A stretch of DNA of 64,000 nucleotides, taken from assembly GCF_001411555.2 (NCBI RefSeq), contig NC_049916.1, forward strand, positions 24,322,558 through 24,386,557. Reading direction: 5' to 3'. Shown in pieces: positions 1-12,960 of the stretch. Under the pieces are notes generated by a model, which was given only the letters and a program-made list of their open reading frames with translations, ran no database searches and was not told the DNA's origin. How positions within the stretch are numbered: position 1 is the first letter of the stretch; each line of letters starts with the position of its first letter. Position numbers and translations under genes: made by a program. This DNA comes from Juglans regia. Its lineage: Eukaryota; Streptophyta; Magnoliopsida; Fagales; Juglandaceae.

Positions 1-3000
1 GTAGTCGTCGTTGTTGCCGCATTCACCTTCTCTGCCGTCTCTGTCGTCTTCTTGAAGCACTATAGAAGAAAGAAGAGTGATAGAGAGGTTTGTGAACTTA
101 GACTGCTAAAATTTAAAGCAATTTGGTTATTTTAAGTGTTTTCTTTATAAGTCTTATTCAATTGCCTATTTAACTTGTGGATGACGATGTCAAAATGATA
201 GTCTCTGTTTTTAACTATTGTACATCGTGTGCGACTGCGAACATTGACAGTTACTAAAAAAGGAGCTTTTCATGATATAAATCAATTATTATACGACAAA
301 ATGACCAATAGGTTTCGAAGTGAAAATTACCCTAATTGCCGTATGCTAGGCTACTACTAGCCATGTGTTGCTATATATGATCACATCTGTAGCGTAAAAC
401 AAGTTCAGCTATTTTTTATCAGGTTTCTTTATCCGAATGTGTTTATTGAATGTATTTAGTTTAATATAAAGTGAATGCTTCTATTTAACTAGGATCGTAG
501 TATATGGTTGAGACGGCATGGCCTGTGCTCACTTTTTGCCGATTATAGGTGCCAAGGCCTCCCGATTTTGCGTTATTTAAAGTAGGACAAGATGTTATGA
601 ACTGGATTTTTGAAAGTCAGATTCTTGGGTTTGGGGAGCTTGGTGAGGGAGAAGAAAGAAAATGGTTTCGACATAAAATTGCAGTGAACAGCCATGCTTC
701 TGCGGATAGAGAGGCTCCATTGCTATCTCAGACCTCTGCTTTGATGGATGGAGATGTTACTGTCAGTAAAACATCACTGCCACCTGGTTGTGACGTTCTC
801 ACAACATATAATTCTATTAATTCTTTGAAATCGGAAGAAAATGATGTTGGAGTTCAATCATTTTCCACAGCCGTCTTTGGCTCCTGTGCGCTTCAACCTC
901 TCACTTCCACTAATGAAATGGCTACATTGCAAGTGGAAGGATCTGAAGAGGAACTAGTTTCTAGTTTGGAGTTGCCTACACTAATGGGTAATAATATCAG
1001 GCTTAGTGCTGCTTCTGTTAACATAAATGATGCACCTGCAGAAGTGAATGAATGCAACGAAGAAAATGTTGAAAATGGTGAAGAGGGCAAAACCATAAGC
1101 TATAATGTCTTTCTTGGAGATTCGGCTAGAGAAGAGCTTTACATGTTTTATGAACCAAACGAGTCCGTGGGAAAATCTAAAGCGAGTTCAAGTGCTTCAA
1201 AATCATTTTCTCATCATGCCTATCTTCTCAATGGAAATAAATATTCTTCATTGATGAGGAACACTGCACCAAAGAAATCGGAATTATCAACAGAGATTTC
1301 TGTTCAGGTTGCAGGTAATGCCGGAGATAATATGGAATCTGAAACCATTTCTATTCATGTTGTTCTGTCGTTCTTTGAGCACTAAGTTTCTTCCATATCA
1401 TAGCAGACTGTTTTTCTTTTTTTTTCAAACTTTCCCTCACTATGCTGACTTTATATAAAGGATGTTTGCTGATTCAGAAAATGTGGATGGAAATGTACCT
1501 GTTGCAACTTACAAAGAAGGGCTTCCCTACAGAAGAAGAGATTCTGGAAAAGGCAATGGATTTCCAAGGGACAGGAAGATTAGAAATTTGAATAAAAAAA
1601 TTTATCAAAGTTTGCCCCTGTTAGCCCACCCAAATGGGATGATTAGAAATCTGAATAAAAAAAATTATCAAAGTTTTCACCAGTTCCCCCACCCAAATGG
1701 GATGCAAGTTACTGACGGAAAGCATCCTTCTGAACAACTTAGCGCTTACAATCGATTGCTAAGAGCTGGCAGGTAAGCAAATATACTTTTAAAGTTAGTT
1801 GCTCTCAACAAGAGAATTTCTGCGGAAGTGCTAAATCGCAAGTTTGGTTTGAAATGAATAAACAGTGAAGCACAGTTCTAAAGTATTACTTTGAGAGAGT
1901 GTCTATTCCAGCCTTTCTCAATTAGTTGGTTATTTTCAAAAGCCTAAGATCTTATCCTTCGTGTCATGGGTCTATTAGGTTGACTGAGTGTGTGGAACTG
2001 CTTGAAGACATGGAAAGAAATTCTTTATTGGATATGAATAAGGTAAACTTGTAGCAGTATCATTTTGCTGTTAATTATTGTTCTGTTATTGAATTTGTAA
2101 TATATCAAATTCATTGAATTCTTTGGTTTCAGGTCTATCATGCAAAGTTTTTTGAAAAGTGCAAAAGTCAAAAGGCTGTTAATGAAGCTTTTCGTTACAC
2201 CAAGCTGATTCCAAACCCAACATTGAGTACGTTTAATATGCTCATGTCTGTGTGTGGGAGTTCTCAGGATTCGGAAGGTAAGTTCCTTATCTTCCGCTGT
2301 TTATTGTGTTATAGTCTTTCATTGTTTGTAATCAAGTATGCTCCACTTTCATGAGTTGTGTTTTGTGCATTTAGGAGCTTTCCAAGTTCTGCGACTTGTC
2401 CAGGAGGCTAGATTCAAAGTGGATTGCAAACTTTACACTACTTTGATCTCGACCTGTGCTAAAAGTGGGAAAGTTGATCTGATGTTTGAAGTATGATACC
2501 TTCCTTCTTGGTTTCTTTTATTTTAGATTACAATCAATATATATGATCTTTAACCTGGGTTTACTCACTGGAACTCTTTCCTTACCTTTTGTCATTTTTA
2601 TGAAGTTGCTCACAATAAACTGTTGTCTTGATCTCATTTGTATGGCTTGCAATCCAACCCATCTAGTTTTCTTTATGTAAAGAAATAACATCTTTCTCTG
2701 TATTTGATTTTGATTTTGCTAAAGGTTTCTTGCGTGAAACTATAAAAATGATATAGTTGGTATCCATCTACATCTCGGTTGCATTTCTAATTTTATCTTC
2801 TTCTTTTTTCCCACTTCCCTCCTACTGGCTCAGAGTTGTTATGTTAAATTTATTTGCTGCTTGGGAAAGGTGTAGCTCACGAGCCTCATGGTCAAACACT
2901 GTTTTAGACTTTGTTTAAGTGAAATATTATTATGTATCCTATTCTTGGCTTGCTACATTTATTAAATTCACCAAGGTCCTCTACCTAGGTGTTTCATGAG

Positions 3001-6000
3001 ATGGTTAATGCTGGAGTAGAACCAAATGTTCATACATATGGAGCCCTTATTGACGGTTGTGCCAGAGCAGGTCAAGTGGCTAAAGCATTTGGTGCTTATG
3101 GGATAATGAGGTCTAAGGTAAGATTGGGGAAACACTACCTGTTTTCATCTATTGCGGATGTGAGTCTGTTAAGTTGTTATTTCTCTGTAGTTTATTAGCA
3201 ATGATGTCATTGCGTGTTCTTGTTTACTTCATCCTTTAAATATTAAGTAAGTTATATGCCTTTTACTTATAAAAAAAAGTAAGTTATGTGCCTTTTGCAT
3301 TTTTTAACGAAGTTTCATTACTTTAAGGATACCAAGTCTTCATGCTAAAAGAATCTTGCATGCAGTAGAACGTGAAGCCAGATCGAGTTGTGTTCAATGC
3401 ACTTATTACTGCATGCGGTCAATCAGGGGCAGTGGATCGAGCTTTTGATGTGTTAGCTGAAATGGGGGCTGAGACACAGCCCATAGATCCTGATCACATC
3501 ACTATCGGTGCTTTAATAAGGGCATGTGCAAATGCTGGTCAGGTGCGTTTGTCTTTTTATCACAATAGCTGTTTGGTCATTTTCATCATTATAGGCATGC
3601 ATGTCTCCTTACATGTTTCTATTGTTATCCATTTTTATTAACATTTTATGGTACATTTAATTGTAGGTTGATCGGGCACAAGAAGTATATGAGATGATTC
3701 ATCAATATAACATTAAGGGCACTCCAGAGGTTTACACCATTGCTGTTAATTGTTGCAGTGGTGATTGGGGTTTTGCTTGCAGAGTATATGACGATATGAC
3801 TAGGAAGGGTGTTGTCCCTGATGAGGTTCCTTTGTTAGCTTCACTTTTTCTCCACTTAACATTATGCTCTACTTGTTTGAGTTCAGATCATAATCTGTTA
3901 ACAATGGTGAAGTAATGATAGCATTAGTAGCTTCTTAACTTCTTCAAACTTCTTTTAGTACAAGTGATTTAGGGTCTGTGAAAGAAAGGAAAGAAGCTAA
4001 AATCTAGAGTTCCTCGTCTTTTGTTGGTTGTTCAAGAAGGCAAAGCAACTTATCTCTCAATTTTCCATTTGGTGTCCGCATTTCTTTGTTTTCCACAAAA
4101 TTGCTTTGCATTCACAATGTGGAGATTTCTCACTCAAATTTCTTATTCTTTAATGCAGATGTTTCTCAGTGTATTAATAGATGCTGCAGGGCATGCTGGA
4201 AAGCTGGATGCCGCCTTTGAAATTTTAGAAAATGCTAGGGATCAAGGAATAAACATTGGAATTGTATCATATAGCTCTTTGATGGGAGCCTGTAGCAAGG
4301 TAAGTCTTGTATGGTGATTCTGCAATAATTTACAAATTGACGTTGAAAGAGTTTCCCAATTCCTTGTTTCAGGCCAAAAACTGGCAGAAAGCATTGGATC
4401 TATATGAGGACCTCAAATCTATGAAAATGAGGCAAACTGTTTCAACAGTGAATGCTTTGATCACTGCCCTGTGTAAGTCTATGTATATTGTTTTTCCTTA
4501 TCAGGATAATCTGAGTTCAATGATTATGAGGATTTTCTAGAAATCAAATAATGGAACTTCATTGCAGGTGATGGAGATCAGTTACAGAAAGCTATGGAAG
4601 TTCTATCAGATATGAAGGGACTGGGCTTGTCCCCCAACTGCATCACCTATTCCATACTTCTAGTGGCAAGTGAAAAGTAAGTGTTATAGAGTTTGTTAAT
4701 TTCTATAATCACCAATTTTACACTTGCATTTTCTTGAGGAAACTTATACTCTTCATTGTAAAGATTTTTTTTTTCATGACCTTATTTATAGGAAGGATGA
4801 TCTAGATGCAGGCCTCATGCTCCTCTCTCAAGCCAAAAGGGACAGAATTAGCCTCAATCTTGTTATGTGTAGATGCATAATTGGTGAGTTTGCAGGGTTT
4901 CTAGTTTCTTGGTCCAGTTTTGTTTCCCCTTGATTAAGTATTTTCATTGTGTTTTACACCACATGGTTTACATGATTCTTTTTACATTCTTGGTGACTCC
5001 ATCCTTAAAAAATGGTCATACATCCTCATTTTTTATGCAACATGAATTAGGTAGTTCTTCTTCCAATCAGATGTCAAAAAGCACCCCAATAATTAAATAA
5101 CATTGAGGGTTTGTGGCAGAAGATCATTATGCATGGTAAAGGTTGGTTATTCTGTTATGTTGTTGCATTTTGTGCTAGGGTGATTAAATTGCATCCTTCC
5201 ATTAGCTCACTCATGGTTATTATAGATGCTATTGAGCAGTCTACCTAATCGTATCTTGGAATATTTCATGGAGTAATGATTAAACTCTATCCAACTTCAT
5301 ATAGCCATATGTAATATACAGAATATCCTATCGATTTCAAAGGTAGCACATCTTAAAGATATTTCTACATTGGTCACAATGAGGTTGAGAAGAATGATTC
5401 CTTAATTATACGTCAAACCATATATGTGCTGAAAATAAAGATATAAGCTTTCGCGTGTTAGTTCAAGAATCTGGATATGGAGTTGTGCTCTTTTTAGATA
5501 TCCTTTGGAAGTCTAGGTGGATCATACGGTCATGAGTTCAATTGATATTTTTGTCACACGAGTCATAATAATGTTTGTAGCTTCTTTTCCATGGCTTTGA
5601 TTGTGTTTGAGATTTAAGGAAAAGAGGTAATGGATTCCAGTTATTTTCTGGCTCAACTCCCATTCATATTTTCAACATGCAAAATCTTTTTCTTTTTTCA
5701 AAATTGCTGTCTGTCTTATGAATGAGAAAATTCTGATAATCATATAAATTTATTCTCTTTGAAGGTATGTGCCTACGGGGATTTGTGAAGGCGTGTACAC
5801 TTGGCGAACCTGTTGTGTCTTTTGACTCAGGACGGCCACAAGTTGACAATAAATGGTAAATTAACTGTTTTCGGCTGCTGCAAATATTCTGTTAGCAGAT
5901 TCTTGAATCCTAGGCAATTAAAATTCAACATATATGTACTTAAAAATAAACATATATGTACTTATAAAAACAATATATATACATATGGTTGAAACTGTGG

Positions 6001-8175
6001 TGTGGGATATCGGGGTGAACATATTCAAAATGATGTCCATTGTCTTTCTGTAGTTTCATTCTTATCCGGCTTGCAATAGCAGTTATTATCTATGGTGCGA
6101 GCATTTATCATGAAACTGTTGCTCTCAAGACTTATGCAGTCTCTTAGTACTTTCACCGCACCTTTTCTCCCCCTCTTTCTTCAGGACATCAGTGGCCTTA
6201 ATGGTGTACCGTGATGCAATGGTTGCTGGTGTAATGCCTACCATGGAAGTTCTATCACAAGTTTTGGGATGCCTGCATCTTCCGTATGATGTGTCGTTGC
6301 AAGATAAACTCATTGAGAATCTAGGAGTGAGTGCTGACATATCAAGATGCTCAAACCTCTATTCATTAATAGATGGGTTTGGAGAATACGACCCTCGTGC
6401 CTTTTCCGTAGTTGAGGTCAGTCGGAGCTGAAATTGATACAACGCTTGTACAAAACTTGTGATTATTATGAAAACTTCACAGGAGACCATCTGATACTGT
6501 TATCAAATTACAGGAAGCTGCTTCACTTGGAATTGTTCCATGTGTATCCTTAAAATCAATTCCTGTTGTTGTTGATGTAAGAAACTTGCAAATTCATACT
6601 GCTGAGGTGCGTTTGTCTTTCTAACATTGCTGCAAAGATATTGGTGATCAGTTCTGCTACACAGTTTCAGAATTTTCATTAGAGAGTCATTGAAGCTTTC
6701 CAAAAATAAAAAAGAGAAAAAGGGTTTGGGGGTGATTGAAGGAATATGAAACTGATACTATATGCTTGTTTAAATATTTTGGATACCTTGCTTGTACTGC
6801 AACTCTGTGAACTGTTAAAACTTTTAGATTTATTATATTTTGGTGGTGAAACCTTTCATTTTGACCAACTTCATTTGCTTTTTACATCCTTTCTGGTTTG
6901 TCTTCATATTGGTGGTTAGTTTTTTTTTTTGTTTTCCTTTTGTAGGTTTTTTCTTTTTGATTTTGATTATTTATTACTTTCTTTTGCATAACATGCCATA
7001 ATGACCCTGATTATATTTGTACCGGATCTTAACAATCTATGTTACTGCATCTCTCTCTCTCTCTCATGCAAAACATTTTAGGCAAGATACATGTGCTATG
7101 ATAGTTCATGAATTCAAATTACTGAAATCCTATTAAAACATTGCCAGGTCTACCTCTTAACTGTTTTGAAAGGTCTCAAGCATCGGCTTGCTGCTGGTAA
7201 TATTATTTACATTAATTTAATCTTTGTTTTCCAGATTTGTCCTATGAGTTAGTTTTCATTCAGAAGGTAATCTAATTGAATGAGTTCCTGAAAAGAATCA
7301 GTAATTTAAAGAATATTTTATTGAGTAGAAAAGTATAGGCAAAAAGGTCAGCTTTGCTTTATTCCTTTAGTGTGAATGACCGTGGATGTAGTTCACTGTT
7401 TTCATTTTCTCAATATCATAGCACTGCAATTATTTCTACCAATAAATATTTTGAAATTATCTTGCAGTGATATACATTGAGTTAAAGAAAATAATTTTAC
7501 TCCACTGAAATATTGGTTTGTAACTTGGTGTGTCGGGTTTGTTTCCTGTTTCCTGTTTAGTAAATTACTCTGAAAGGAATATTTCACACCATTTAACATC
7601 TATCATTAGGAAATGGATGGGGAAATTACATCTTTATCATACTAGGCCATAAAACTTGTCGATCTTGGTTCAAATTTTTGCAGGTGCAAAGTTACCGAAC
7701 GTAACTATTTTACTGCCTTTGGAAAAGACACAACTTCTGTCTCCCAAGGGGGGGGATAAGACAATCAATCTTGCAGGAAGGTGAGAAGATCTCTTTTGTA
7801 ATTACAATATGCTATTACAAGTATTTTTTTCTTTTTGGTAAATGTCTTATTTGTCCATGTTAAAGATCATGGAGTTTTTTAATAGCTAACAATTTCCATT
7901 CCTATCTTGGGTTATCGTTATACTATTACCATCACAGGGTTAGCCAGGCAGTTGCAGCATTACTAAGGAGACTTGGGTTACAGTACCAAGGGAATGAATC
8001 ATACGGAAAAATCAGAATCAATGGGTTAGTCTTGAGAAGATGGTTTCAGCCAAAGCTTCATGTTTCTCCTTTCATGGGGAAACCAGGAGATTGGAGCTCA
8101 TCCCAGTCACGACTTGGAAAAGGAATCACCCATCAGCAGCGTGACATTCGAACTGGAAATCTGTCCTCGGAGTAA
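1..8175 (+). CDS. MRL1: MRL1-like chloroplast PPR protein (5' partial, 19 exons in window)
   Basis: In Arabidopsis, MRL1 is a pentatricopeptide repeat protein that stabilises rbcL mRNA in the chloroplast. Modelled exons: 1-87, 549-1314, 1478-1772, 1979-2042, 2133-2277, 2375-2490, 2989-3117, 3369-3542, 3667-3825, 4159-4299, 4373-4472, 4568-4676, 4792-4883, 5765-5855, 6185-6416, 6514-6606, 7148-7196, 7684-7780, 7938-8175. All joins keep frame with GT-AG ends, giving 1058 residues plus TAA. The segment from exon 3 to exon 12 carries the PPR repeats, for example NMLMSVCGSS, LYTTLISTCAKSGKVD, TYGALIDGCARAGQVAKAF and VFNALITACGQSGAVDRAF. The C-terminal part (DGFGEYDPRAFS, GLKHRLAAGAK, INGLVLRRWFQPKL) is the non-PPR tail typical of MRL1. 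Exon 1 opens inside a hydrophobic stretch followed by HYRRKK. The start codon and transit peptide lie upstream of the window. Exon 3 was placed at 1478 rather than 1461 because only that acceptor keeps frame with the good donor at 1315. Family identity is strong; the exon 1/2 join is the least certain. Confidence 0.93.
1579..1704 (+). repeat. In-frame 63-base tandem duplication inside MRL1 exon 3
   Basis: Two adjacent 63-base units (1579-1641 and 1642-1704) encode two 21-residue units that both begin IRNLNKK and both end HPNGM. They differ at about six residues. The duplication keeps frame and lies in the poorly conserved linker before the PPR array, so it probably does little harm. Confidence 0.9.
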
Positions 8176-9263
8176 GGTGGGAATACCACTTCATTCCTAC
8201 TAGGAGATAGCTCCACAGAATCTTATGCAGTTTTCCTAGCAGAAGCCAATGCCGTTAACAGTTTAGTCAATGGCTTTCCTAAGCCTAACTTGCCACTACT
8301 CCATTTTTCAAAGTCTGGCACCCGTTTGTAAATGTAGTAAGTGCCTTCTTTCTACAAATCATTGAAGAGAAAGCGATGTGACCATTAGGAGCGTAAAGCA
8401 ATTTAGCCTTCTTTGATATAAAAACAAAGGACAGGATTGCACCGTTATCTTCAATTTGAGATGTATGTAGACTTGCGAGGCTTTATGAGCTTTATTACAC
8501 TCTATTTATTCACTGCCTTTGCAGTAGGCTGAAGCTTCGATGATGGCCTCATTAATGGGGACATTACGAGGCTAAATAAAATTGAGTTGTTACGTCATAA
8601 TGTTAGTTGTATAATTATAACGCAGATTTAATGTCTACGCCTATTATGGGTTGTTTGGCACAGCTCTCTGTCTTGGTTTTGTTTTGGAATGCTAATAACA
8701 AGCGTTGGTGGATTCAACATTTGAGAATTTGGGAAACTTTCAGGAACTGTAATATAATATTAATTCGCATGCTGGCAAGTGAAAAAATCGGTTGATTTAT
8801 TGAACAAACCATTTGCCTGAACGAACACCAAGTTTACTCTCATTCATTCAGCATTAAAAATAATAATAATAATAATAATATTAAATTTTGGTCTTTTCTT
8901 CTATCCTTCCTCCACTATCAACCTCGAAATGGTTATTTTGCCTGCTTCATACGATTCCTATCAGCAGACAACTCTTGATGAACTCTTTCAATGTTAATCG
9001 TGACATGTTTGGTTCAAGAAACTCTGCTCTGGGTTTAATTAGAAGTGCAATTCAGTGCGAAACAATCTCAAACAAGCTAGAGAAATTAAAGGTGAGGAGT
9101 TATAGATGATTTGACATGCAAGAACTTCATGTCTGATTGATATTTTTTTGGCAGAGCAATTTACTCCCGCTCATCCATTTACATGTTGTAAAATATACAT
9201 CTACTTGAGAGTAGAAAAAAAAATGTCAAAATTGTATAGGACTGCTGATCATTCTTTCATCTT
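8176..9263. other. MRL1 3' UTR and spacer
   Basis: The first few hundred bases after the MRL1 stop look like its 3' UTR. A short (TAA)n microsatellite lies at about 8857-8882. No ORF here has a recognisable family; those between 8600 and 9340 are short and lack codon structure. The spacer ends at the 3' end of the first minus-strand SAUR gene. Confidence 0.6.
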
Positions 9264-9557
9264 TCACGAGGCATGCAACTGGGAAGTGAGATCGATGAAG
9301 GCATCTTCCTTGCATGGAATGGTAAGGCCACCCATTGGATGATTGAATCCTAACTCTTCCTCAGCTCGGCTAAGCAGGTCTTGGAATGAAGGATGGTTCA
9401 AGTATGATATGGGAATCACAAACCTCTTTCTTTGGATCTCTCCCACATAGACTGCAATATGGCCTTTTGGAACGCCTGACTGATTTCTGGTCTGCATCGA
9501 GTGCAGTTTGAGAAGCTGCTTGGCATTGGAAAGCATGGATGGCAGACGCATACCCAT
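9264..9557 (-). CDS. SAUR family protein (array member 1)
   Basis: Single-exon gene of 97 residues. SAUR proteins are short auxin-induced proteins; several members inhibit PP2C.D phosphatases at the plasma membrane, which keeps the proton pump active and promotes cell expansion. The N-terminus (MGMRLPSMLSNAKQLL) is the usual amphipathic lead. The SAUR core runs from about residue 28 to 94: [54 protein letters not shown] box (TATAAATA on the minus strand, 9647-9654) sits about 90 bases before the ATG, which supports this start. It is a typical clade member; which SAUR it matches one-to-one cannot be settled because arrays expand separately in each lineage. Confidence 0.95.
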   Translation of the reverse strand: MGMRLPSMLSNAKQLLKLHSMQTRNQSGVPKGHIAVYVGEIQRKRFVIPISYLNHPSFQDLLSRAEEELGFNHPMGGLTIPCKEDAFIDLTSQLHAS

Positions 9558-10624
9558 GACTAATACAACAAATATTGGAAGTGATAGAACTTGCTGTGTA
9601 AGTTTGGGTTGAAGGCTTTGGAGTTTGAAGGCTTCTCTGGTGTTTGTATTTATAGAGTTATTACTAGAGAGTGGATATTTTAAATTTCAGCAGGCTCAAG
9701 TGGGAGTGATGTCAGGAGGCTGGCTTGCAAGAGGGCCTACCTTACTGAAGGCTCACATGGCTTTGCTCACTTAGCTTCATCATAGTCATACCTATTCACC
9801 AACTCATTGGGCAGAGGACCCATCTGCATGTTGAAATTCACGGGCGAATAAAAAGCCAACGACCGTGCCACTACATTTTTATAATTTCCAGCTTTGAATG
9901 CTTCAAAAACAGATGGCCGTACATTGGAAAACATAGAGCAACACACCCATGTGATTGCTTTTTTGTACAACAAACAAATGCATTTGCACGGCAGAGAGGA
10001 AGAGGACGATGTACAAGAGAGATGGACCCAATACTCTGGCCAACAGAAGACAGAGTACCAGATCATGAGTAAAATGCATTAAAGACCTGTCGATCTGGTC
10101 ATGATCATCTCTTTGTAGAATTCAGTCCACACGTACAGTGAAGATAAACGCAAAACCGCCTCGTACAATCTGTGTACGCATGACTGTACTGTCGTGTATA
10201 CCCATATATTGGCCATATAAGGGATGGGCTTGGAGTTTCTTAGAAGTTGGGCTTCTGAACATACCGTTCATATGAAGTGTCTGCGCCACTTGTTGGTAGG
10301 AGCCGCTCGCGCTCGGCTGCCACCAGTTCTGTGTACATGCGGCCTAGCAATGGTCAGTTGTCTTCACCGTATCAGTCTAATTGCATCTGGAGTCTGCACT
10401 GCCGACAAGAACTCAAGGATCCAGGGGCTTGGAATCTCTGATTCCACCAATATATCATGCATGATATGGTTATTGTTTACTGTTATTTTGTTTTTAAAGC
10501 TGGCCTTCCCCATTTACGTCGGAAATAGGCAGCGTTTGCTGTTAATTTTTAGATGACGTCTACCAAAACTTCATCAATATATATATATATATATAGAAAA
10601 TTAAACAAAAGGCTCGAAATTACA
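9558..10624. other. Spacer with the promoter of SAUR 1
   Basis: Holds the minus-strand TATA box at 9647-9654 and presumably the rest of the promoter of the SAUR gene ending at 9557. An (AT)n run lies at about 10577-10595. ORFs at 9767-10066 and 10224-10556 show no family motif and are treated as chance. Confidence 0.5.
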
Positions 10625-10957
10625 TTAGCTTCTAATGGAGCTATTTAAACGAGAGGTGAGATTGATGAAATCCTCTTCGGCACAAGGAATTGTGAGGCCT
10701 CCCATTTGGTGATCGAAGCCAAACTCTTCCGCAGCTTTAAACAACAAGTCTTGGAACAAAAGATGCTTTAAGTAGGATATTGGAACCACGAAGCGCTTCT
10801 TCATTTTCCTCTCTTTCTCTCCCACGTATATGGCAAAATGGCCTTTTGGAACATCGATTAGTACCGTACTGGTCATTGAAAATTGACTCTTAGAGGGAGA
10901 CCACCTTTGAATAATTTGCTTAGAATGAAGAATCGCCTCCAGCAGACTAATACCCAT
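10625..10957 (-). CDS. SAUR family protein, divergent core (array member 2)
   Basis: Single-exon gene of 110 residues with the SAUR core at about residues 38-105: [44 protein letters not shown]. It is longer than its neighbours because of extra residues in the loop after YVGE (KERKMKKRF) and a longer N-terminal linker. Two usually conserved positions are changed: the motif normally read HPSFQ is HLLFQ here, and FxHP is DHQ. No strong TATA box was found; a weak ATATAA-like match lies near 11089. The ORF is open and the core is kept, so it is probably functional but evolving faster than the others. Confidence 0.9.
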   Translation of the reverse strand: MGISLLEAILHSKQIIQRWSPSKSQFSMTSTVLIDVPKGHFAIYVGEKERKMKKRFVVPISYLKHLLFQDLLFKAAEEFGFDHQMGGLTIPCAEEDFINLTSRLNSSIRS

Positions 10958-12679
10958 TTTCTGCCACTGCTACATCAAAGAGATGAAGAATTTGCAGAGA
11001 TTTTCTTTTAGCTGAAAACGATGCAACTTGATAATGTTTCTTTAAGAAAAATGCATGGTTGGGTATTTTGTAGAAGATGAGGTGCAGTTATATGCTTGCA
11101 TGCTTTTTTTCAACATGATGGGATTTAGGAATGTGGTTCTGTCATGCACAGACCCAACTTGATAGGATGCACGCTAAAAATGGCTATTCGCCCACCATTT
11201 TCAGCATAGAAAACAACCTGATCTTGCTCTAACGTCGACCTTGACGTCAGTGTTTCATATTCTCAATGTGTACGTACGCAGTTGCTCAAGATCCGAGAAC
11301 TCATCCAAAGAATCTTAATGTTATTCTATCGCTCTAGAGTCGAGGCATGATGAGTGTGAGTAAGATATCCTCTGAAAAAGAGCTCATGTATAGTCCATAC
11401 AAAATGCTATAAAAAATGCTAATTGAACCCATGAGTTTATCCTTCAATCTTTCAATCTTACCGTATTTTATTTTATTTGTTTATTATGAGTGAAATTGTG
11501 TATTTTTTTATTTTTTCCTAATGATAAAGTATGTTAAAAATATCTATAAAAAAAAAAAAAAAAGCTAACAAATTTTTAAGTAACGGTATGCCCAGCGATA
11601 GCCCACTAGTAGTGTTCATACATAATAGGATTATGATAGGCTTACTACTTCCTATCACCGGCCAATTTACTACTCATTTTCTTTTATATTTTACCAATAG
11701 TTAAGGAAATAATTATTAGTGAAGTTGTATATTTTTTTAATTTTTTTTTAATGATTATGGATGTTAAAAAAATACTTAAAAATAATAAAATAATAAAAAT
11801 TTTAAATACATTATAAAGTAGTAAAAGAATGATAGGAAGACAGTGAACTTATCATTATCTTATAAGGGTAATGATACCCTTCCAACTAGTTTATTCTTCC
11901 TTTACCACTCATATTATATTTTATATTTTATATTTTTTTATCATTTTCTTTTAAATATATTTTTTAATATTTTTAATTATTAAAAAAATTAAAAAATATA
12001 AAATTTTATTAATAGTTACTTGTTTAATTATTAAATAAAATAAAAAATTAACTGTAACTGCATGCAATAGCCGCAAAAATTATAATATGCCAAAAACAAC
12101 AGAAACTGAATCAGTCAGTAAGTACATGTGCGCATGAAATCATTGCCAAGACATACTGTAACTGCATGCAATAGCCGCAATTAGAAAATGCTGCATGCAG
12201 GGAATGAATTGGTGTGCGACGCTAACCATCGTCATAGGCAATGTTTCGTACGTATCCTCTGCTTTTTAAGTAACTTTATGGTAGTTTTTTCAGATTTTAC
12301 GAGGATAATATAAATTATAATGTTAAGAGTTACTCTACTTCCGATTTTTAAATCGAGACTGTTATATTTAAAAAAATTTTAAAATTATAATAATATTTTT
12401 TTATTTTTATTTATTAATAAGATTGTACACGCAATCTCTCACTCAGAACTACAAATATAATTATAATATAGTCTCAATTTAGAGATTGTATGTGCAAGCC
12501 TAATCAATTTTTTCTTTAAATTATTTTAAAATTACAATAATATCATTCTCAAAATGATATTTTTTTCAATTTAATGAAGAGTTTGTATATACAATCTTCA
12601 TTTGAAGACTGTAAATAGAATTTTTCTTGTTAGAATTATATTGATCGATTATGTCTATGTATATATTTATTGTGTTATA

Positions 12680-12960
12680 TATATTAGGTTCGTTTGGATA
12701 TAAGAAATGTTTCATCTCATCATTACAATTTTTTTAAATTCTTACATAAAATATAATAAATAATTTAATTTTTTCAAATATCAAAATAATAATAATATTC
12801 TTTATTTTATTATTACTTTTTACCTACTTTTCTACTATTCATTACTTTTCATCTACTTTTTACTATTATTCAAATATTTTATTATTACTTTTTGACTACT
12901 ATTCACAAACATTCTCAATACTTCTCACTACCCAAACGTAGACTTTTCCCGGCAGGCGGC
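12680..12960. mobile_element. MITE-like AT-rich element (GTTTGGAT...CCAAACG ends)
   Basis: The block opens with GTTTGGATA and closes with ACCCAAACGTAG, so the ends are partly inverted. The interior is AT-rich, with repeated TTATTATTACTTTTT motifs. Similar blocks occur at about 13190-13320, 29155-29355, 37345-37510, 38070-38200 and 53870-54250. Borders are approximate and the superfamily is not known. Confidence 0.5.

Noticed and set aside
1461..1477. MRL1 exon 3 starting at 1461
   Set aside because: That acceptor would need a phase-2 donor in exon 2, and none of good quality exists. The acceptor at 1478 fits the donor at 1315 exactly.
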